This document shows, in pieces, positions 53,378 to 56,920 of a stretch of 56,920 nucleotides of DNA. Source of the DNA: Sporolactobacillus putidus (GTDB lineage: Bacteria > Bacillota > Bacilli > Bacillales > Sporolactobacillaceae); contig NZ_BMOK01000017.1 of NCBI RefSeq assembly GCF_014647035.1, forward strand, positions 1 to 56,920, read 5' to 3'. The notes beneath the pieces were generated by a model that saw only the letters and a list, made by a program, of their open reading frames with translations, was not told the DNA's origin and ran no database searches. Position numbers and translations under genes: made by a program. Numbering within the stretch: the first letter of the stretch is position 1; every line of letters starts with the position of its first letter.

Positions 53378-54424
53378 ATGATGGATCAGGGAAAAGTGAC
53401 GGAAGTTTTGAAAACGGTTCAAGATCCTTTTTTACATAAAAATCTGATGGAAACGCACGCCCTCAGGGACCTTAAAATTCAGGGAGATTTTGTCAGCCTT
53501 AAACTCGCTTTGTCCAGGCAGGACAGCGTGAAGCAAATGCAGATTCAAGTTGAGATTTCCTCAAAACTGAAAGAAAAAGGTGCCGAATCCGTCGGTATGC
53601 GGTTTACATTGCTTAGTGCGGATGAAATAAAGGCGCTCGGCGGTTTTCCCGAAGAGGAGACCTCGCTTCTGTCACCGAAAAGCGGAACCGTTTTTATTGC
53701 CGTGGCAAGCGGGAAAGGCGGTGTCGGCAAATCGACTGTATCCGTCAATCTTGCCCTGGCGATGGCGCGGCTCGGCAAGAAAGTCGGCCTTCTGGATGCC
53801 GATATTTACGGGTTCAGCGTGCCGGATATGATGGGCATCGGGAACAGACCGACGTTGAAAAATGACCGGATCATTCCGGTTGAACGCTTCGGGGTCAAGG
53901 TTATCTCCATGGGCTTTTTTGTTGAAAATAACTCGCCCGTTATCTGGCGGGGACCGATGCTTGGGAAAATGCTGAATAATTTCTTCAGCGATGTCGACTG
54001 GGGCAATCTGGACTGTCTGATTCTTGACCTGCCGCCCGGCACCGGTGATATCGCCATGGATGTGCACGGCAAGATTCCGCACTCCAAGGAAATTATCGTG
54101 ACAACCCCGCATCCGACGGCCGCGTTTGTCGCGGCCCGCGCCGGAGAAATGGCCGTCAAGACGGAGCACGAGATTCTTGGTGTCATTGAAAATATGGCTT
54201 ATTATCAAAGCCCAAAAACCGGAGAAATTGAGTATGTGTTTGGACAAGGCGGCGGAGAAAAATTGAGCGGCCTCCTGAAAACCGACCTGCTTGGACAGCT
54301 GCCGCTCAGACAGCCGGTTGAACAAGAAGGCGAATTTGCACCAGGTGTCTACTTCGAAGGTGATCCGGTTGCCGCCATTTACGACAGCATTGCAGAGAAA
54401 GTGATTAACAAACTACAGAAATAA
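53378..54424 (+). CDS. salA: SalA/Mrp-family P-loop ATPase
   Basis: 348 residues: an N-terminal MIP18/DUF59-like domain (1-90) and a MinD/Mrp ATPase with deviant Walker A GKGGVGKS (112-119) and LLDADIYG. The CxxC that Mrp/ApbC iron-sulfur carriers use is missing in the ENMAYYQSPKTGE segment, as in Bacillus SalA, a regulator of scoC and exoproteases. I start at ATG 53378 (MMDQGKVTEVL), which aligns with SalA and follows GGAGAGG; the open frame from 53279 overlaps cwlD. Confidence 0.88.
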   Translation: MMDQGKVTEVLKTVQDPFLHKNLMETHALRDLKIQGDFVSLKLALSRQDSVKQMQIQVEISSKLKEKGAESVGMRFTLLSADEIKALGGFPEEETSLLSPKSGTVFIAVASGKGGVGKSTVSVNLALAMARLGKKVGLLDADIYGFSVPDMMGIGNRPTLKNDRIIPVERFGVKVISMGFFVENNSPVIWRGPMLGKMLNNFFSDVDWGNLDCLILDLPPGTGDIAMDVHGKIPHSKEIIVTTPHPTAAFVAARAGEMAVKTEHEILGVIENMAYYQSPKTGEIEYVFGQGGGEKLSGLLKTDLLGQLPLRQPVEQEGEFAPGVYFEGDPVAAIYDSIAEKVINKLQK

Positions 54425-54446
54425 CCGGTAGCAGATTTCAGATGAG

Positions 54447-54473
54447 CCTCCGTAATCATGCGGAGGTTTTTAT
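54447..54473 (+). terminator. Terminator after salA
   Basis: Stem CCTCCG (54447-54452) with CGGAGG (54461-54466), tail TTTTTATT. Confidence 0.85.
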
Positions 54474-54861
54474 TATCCCTTTTACCCATCGCAGTTGGCA
54501 AAATGCGTTCTGATTTTCTGACAACGAATCAACAACTAGAGAATATCATACCGCTTCACCGAAATTAGCGGGCAGTGCCAGCTTAAAATTACGAATTTAG
54601 TTCTGATTATTCACACTTTTACTTTCAGTTCTCAGGCTGCGTGTTCCTGTGATGAATACATAGAAGCCAGCTTTTTCAGTCCTTTTTTCTACGATTTGGT
54701 GAAAAAAACGACTTCCGACTGTTGAGATGATTGTAAAATGGGTTTAACTAACGCCGCTGGTTAGATCAATCCAACTAAGATTTAAATGCGCCAGCGGTAT
54801 AATCAGTAAAAACAAAGGTAGAAATCGTCGTATTGCCCTGGCCGCCCGCTCTTTTCCAAAC
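54474..54861 (+). other. Gene-free AT-rich stretch before gerD
   Basis: No gene can be supported on either strand. On the minus strand one frame between about 54739 and 54632 reads as two short open runs split by a single stop, which could be a protein relic, but I recognise no family. It may be debris of a lost gene. Confidence 0.5.
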
Positions 54862-54891
54862 TGAATAATTCGTTCAGAACCTCACATATTA
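54862..54891 (+). promoter_or_regulatory. Sigma-G-type (forespore) promoter of gerD
   Basis: TGAATA (54862-54867), 17 bases, CATATTA (54885-54891): close to the sigma-G pattern (TGAATA and CATACTA) with the right spacer. It lies about 20 bases before the gerD ribosome site; gerD is sigma-G controlled in B. subtilis. Confidence 0.75.
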
Positions 54892-54923
54892 ATAAAGAAA
54901 TGTGTCATCGAGGAGGAATCAGT

Positions 54924-55478
54924 GTGGCGAAAACGGGGTCGATCCTGCTTGTTCTGCTTCTGTTGCTCGTCGCTGCGGCAGGCTGTGGTTCTCAGTCTGG
55001 ACAGCCGACTTATCAGGAAAATAAGAAGATGGTGCTTGATATGCTCAAGACAAATGAAGGAAAACGGACGGTCAAAGAACTGCTTCAGGACAAAGAGATG
55101 AGAAACACCATCGTACTGGATGAGCCTGCCGTAAAGAAGACGATTATCGAAACGCTGACTACGGAGCAGGGGAAAAAGATTTGGAACGAGATCATAGCCG
55201 ATCCGGAGTTCTCCGGCCGGCTTGCCAAAAGCATGCAGCAGGAAAACGAAAAACTTCTGAAAAAAATGATGAAGGATCCGGATTATCAGGGAATGATGAT
55301 GGATGTCCTGAAGGCTCCCAAACTCCAGGAACAGTATCTGGATTTAATGAAGACCAAACCGTTCCGGGAGCAGATGAAAATGGGCGTTCAGGATACACTG
55401 GCCAGTCCTCTTTTCAAGAAACAGCTCATGGATGCAATTACCGAAGCACTGAAAAAACAGAGCAAAAAGGGTAGCTGA
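54924..55478 (+). CDS. gerD: GerD, spore germination lipoprotein
   Basis: Inner-spore-membrane lipoprotein needed for clustering of nutrient germinant receptors. 184 residues from GTG 54924 with GAGGAGGAATC upstream. The hydrophobic signal ends in the lipobox VAAAGC with C21 as the lipidated residue. The rest is helical and charged, with repeated short units (DKEMRNTI, DPEFSGRL, DPDYQGMM) typical of GerD, and a Lys-rich end. Expression in the forespore is suggested by the promoter. In B. subtilis kbaA is the next gene; it is absent here. Confidence 0.92.
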   Translation: MAKTGSILLVLLLLLVAAAGCGSQSGQPTYQENKKMVLDMLKTNEGKRTVKELLQDKEMRNTIVLDEPAVKKTIIETLTTEQGKKIWNEIIADPEFSGRLAKSMQQENEKLLKKMMKDPDYQGMMMDVLKAPKLQEQYLDLMKTKPFREQMKMGVQDTLASPLFKKQLMDAITEALKKQSKKGS

Positions 55479-55508
55479 AAGGCGGGGGCCATTGTTGGAT
55501 TATTGCTG

Positions 55509-56273
55509 TCAGTTCAGTAATTGATGCTTGCCCTGGGCATCGGAAATCAGATTTTTTAAAGTCACAAACGTGTAGCCTCGGTTTTGCATCTCCCGGATAA
55601 TCAGCGGCAGCGCACGATCGGTTTGTTTGGCCGAGTCAGAGGCGTGCAACCGGATGATATCCCCTTTTCCTGCATCCTGGAGCACACGGCTGACGATAAT
55701 TTTATACCCCGGATTCGTTTCGTCCTGCGGGTTGACACTCCACAATACCAGCTGCTGCTGAAGCCGGGAGGCAATTTTCAAGGTTTCGTTATTTATCTTT
55801 CCGTAGGGAGGCCGAAGCAGCTGCGGTCTTCCGCCTCCTGATTTGTCGATTGCCGCTCCGGCAAGAATGATGTCGCGCCGAATCTCGTCGGGACCAAGCT
55901 GTGTATAATCTTCATGACGCATTCCTTGTGATTCAATCTCATTTCCGTCTTTCAAAGCCTGCTGAACAAGATCGGGGTGCTGCTCCGCCCATTCCCCTGA
56001 GAGAAAGAATGTCGCTTTGATGTTCTCGTTTTTCAAGGTTTCCAGAATCGTTTTGATTTGCTGGTCACCCCAGTTGCAGTCGAAAGTCAGGGAGAGATGT
56101 TTTTGATTGGTTTCAACTCTGGACAAGGCGCCGGTCTCTTTTACAGGGGTGAAAACGTCTGTCTGCTGTTTTTGGACAAACAGGATCAAAGCTGCAAAGA
56201 AAGCAGCGATCACAATTAGAAGGAGATTTTTTATTTTTTTTCCGTTGATGACCCATAACATGAACGTCCCCAC
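55509..56273 (-). CDS. pdaB: PdaB, sporulation polysaccharide deacetylase-like protein
   Basis: NodB-domain protein needed for late spore stability; 254 residues, as in B. subtilis. An N-terminal membrane segment (about 15-35) is followed by the deacetylase fold: LTFDCNWGD in place of the usual TFDDG, SGEWAEQHPD, an altered second motif (SQGMRHEDY rather than HxxxH) and RPPYGK. GTG 56273 aligns with the family start; ATG 56261 with AAGGTGGGG upstream is an alternative. The altered metal motif leaves activity uncertain. It is the only minus-strand gene of the window. Confidence 0.9.
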   Translation of the reverse strand: MGTFMLWVINGKKIKNLLLIVIAAFFAALILFVQKQQTDVFTPVKETGALSRVETNQKHLSLTFDCNWGDQQIKTILETLKNENIKATFFLSGEWAEQHPDLVQQALKDGNEIESQGMRHEDYTQLGPDEIRRDIILAGAAIDKSGGGRPQLLRPPYGKINNETLKIASRLQQQLVLWSVNPQDETNPGYKIIVSRVLQDAGKGDIIRLHASDSAKQTDRALPLIIREMQNRGYTFVTLKNLISDAQGKHQLLN

Positions 56274-56294
56274 CTTGTTCCCAATGTTTGTACC

Positions 56295-56323
56295 ATTCTA
56301 TGGCAAGGCTGTCCTGAATATGC
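56295..56323 (-). promoter_or_regulatory. Sigma-E-type (mother-cell) promoter of pdaB
   Basis: On the minus strand: GCATATT (56323-56317), 14 bases, CATAGAAT (56302-56295). It fits the sigma-E pattern (ATATT and CATACAAT) and its start would be about 15 bases before GTG 56273. Confidence 0.7.
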
Positions 56324-56486
56324 GAAATTACAGCAGGGCCCAGCCTTAACGAAATTGATGGATGTTCCTTGCAACGAAGTAAAGGTGGTTCGAACACTTG
56401 CCGGAAGAACGGCGCAAATGACTTGAAGGAAATTAGCGGAGTAAAATACAGTGATTGAGAGCTAAAAAGAATGTGAAAAAAAATGA

Positions 56487-56514
56487 TTGACAAATCGTAA
56501 ACAGCTGGTAAGAT
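56487..56514 (+). promoter_or_regulatory. rRNA operon promoter P1
   Basis: TTGACA (56487-56492), 16 bases, TAAGAT (56509-56514). The stretch 56324-56486 before it holds no supported gene. Confidence 0.8.
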
Positions 56515-56588
56515 AGATATTGTTGTCTTTCCTTGATGCTTGAAATTGCATTCGGTATTTTTAGACGAAAAAAAGTTTCAAAAAGGGA

Positions 56589-56617
56589 TTGACAAATTGG
56601 TTTCAAGTCACTATAAT
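56589..56617 (+). promoter_or_regulatory. rRNA operon promoter P2
   Basis: TTGACA (56589-56594), 17 bases, TATAAT (56612-56617): full consensus, about 100 bases after P1, the usual tandem rrn arrangement of Bacilli. Confidence 0.93.
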
Positions 56618-56649
56618 TAATTAGGTCGCTGAATGAGTGACAAAGCGAA

Positions 56650-56670
56650 TGTTCCTTGAAAACTGAACAA
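56650..56670 (+). promoter_or_regulatory. boxA antitermination element of the rrn leader
   Basis: TGTTCCTTGAAAACTGAACAA matches the Bacillus rrn leader boxA (TGCTCTTTGAAAACTGAACAA type) bound by NusB-S10. It lies between P2 and the 16S gene. Confidence 0.75.
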
Positions 56671-56781
56671 AAGCCAAGCGTGATTGAAAAAGGGTAAACC
56701 CTTGAATCAATTCAAAAAAAGCTATGGATTCAAACGCGTATAAAAGATTGATACGGATAGAAATTATCCGGTAAGCATTAC

Positions 56782-56920
56782 TTTTTGGAGAGTTTGATCC
56801 TGGCTCAGGACGAACGCTGGCGGCGTGCCTAATACATGCAAGTCGAGCGCACGGAAGGGAGCTTGCTCCCGGAAGTGAGCGGCGGATGGGTGAGTAACAC
56901 GTGGGCAACCTGCCTGTCAG
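56782..56920 (+). rRNA. rrs: 16S rRNA, 5' end only
   Basis: Begins at TTTTTGGAGAGTTTGATCC and continues through GGCTCAGGACGAACGCTGG and GCCTAATACATGCAAGTCGA into helix 6 (GGAAGGGAGCTTGCTCCC). The 5' end is placed by alignment with E. coli numbering. The gene runs past the window. Confidence 0.97.

Overview
The window is a chromosomal housekeeping region of an endospore-forming member of the Bacilli. It starts inside the 3' end of a 5S rRNA gene and stops about 140 bases into the next 16S rRNA gene, so it is the whole stretch between two rRNA operons. The gene order is that of the Bacillus subtilis rrn-tRNA-ctsR to rpoBC-S10-spc-alpha-pdaB region. Sporulation genes (sigH, cwlD, gerD, pdaB) and sporulation-type promoters show a spore former. 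Moderate base composition, C34 isoacceptor tRNAs and an EF-Tu with an NKTD motif would fit a Sporolactobacillus-like lineage, but that assignment is inference only.

Layout: (1) 1-882, 5S end, eight tRNAs (Val, Thr, Lys, Gly, Leu, Arg, Pro, Ala) and a terminator. (2) 1059-7470, stress and DNA-repair block: ctsR with its CtsR operator, clpC on its own promoter, radA, yacL. mcsA, mcsB and disA, expected here from B. subtilis, are missing. (3) 7518-14316, isoprenoid, aminoacylation and RNA-processing block: ispD, ispF, gltX, a cysteine T-box, then a tightly overlapping cysE-cysS-mrnC-rlmB-rae1 run. (4) 14391-19698, sigH, rpmG-secE-nusG, rplK-rplA, L10-leader-rplJ-rplL, rsmC. (5) 19867-31900, rpoB-rpoC, the L7Ae-like ybxF, rpsL-rpsG-fusA-tuf. 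(6) 31967-47240, the S10-spc-alpha superoperon from two tandem promoters, rpsJ to rplQ, including secY, adk, map, a KOW protein, infA and rpoA. (7) 47471-51915, ECF transporter module ecfA1-ecfA2-ecfT, truA, then L13-leader-rplM-rpsI. (8) 52043-56273, ybaK, cwlD, salA, gerD, and pdaB on the minus strand. (9) 56487-56920, tandem rrn promoters, boxA leader and the 16S start.

Functionally this is the growth core: transcription (RpoA/B/C, NusG, SigH), translation (about 30 ribosomal proteins, IF1, EF-G, EF-Tu), secretion (SecY, SecE), protein and RNA quality control (ClpC, RadA, Mini-III, Rae1), and a small late-sporulation set. RNA-level control is dense: a T-box, L10 and L13 autoregulatory leaders, and several intergenic hairpin systems that I cannot name.

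I found no phage, insertion sequence with an intact transposase, CRISPR array, toxin-antitoxin pair or defence system. The unusual signals are gene losses relative to the B. subtilis order, the C34 tRNAs, perfect palindromes at the ybxF start site and before rplQ, and structured leaders ahead of rpsJ and ecfA1.
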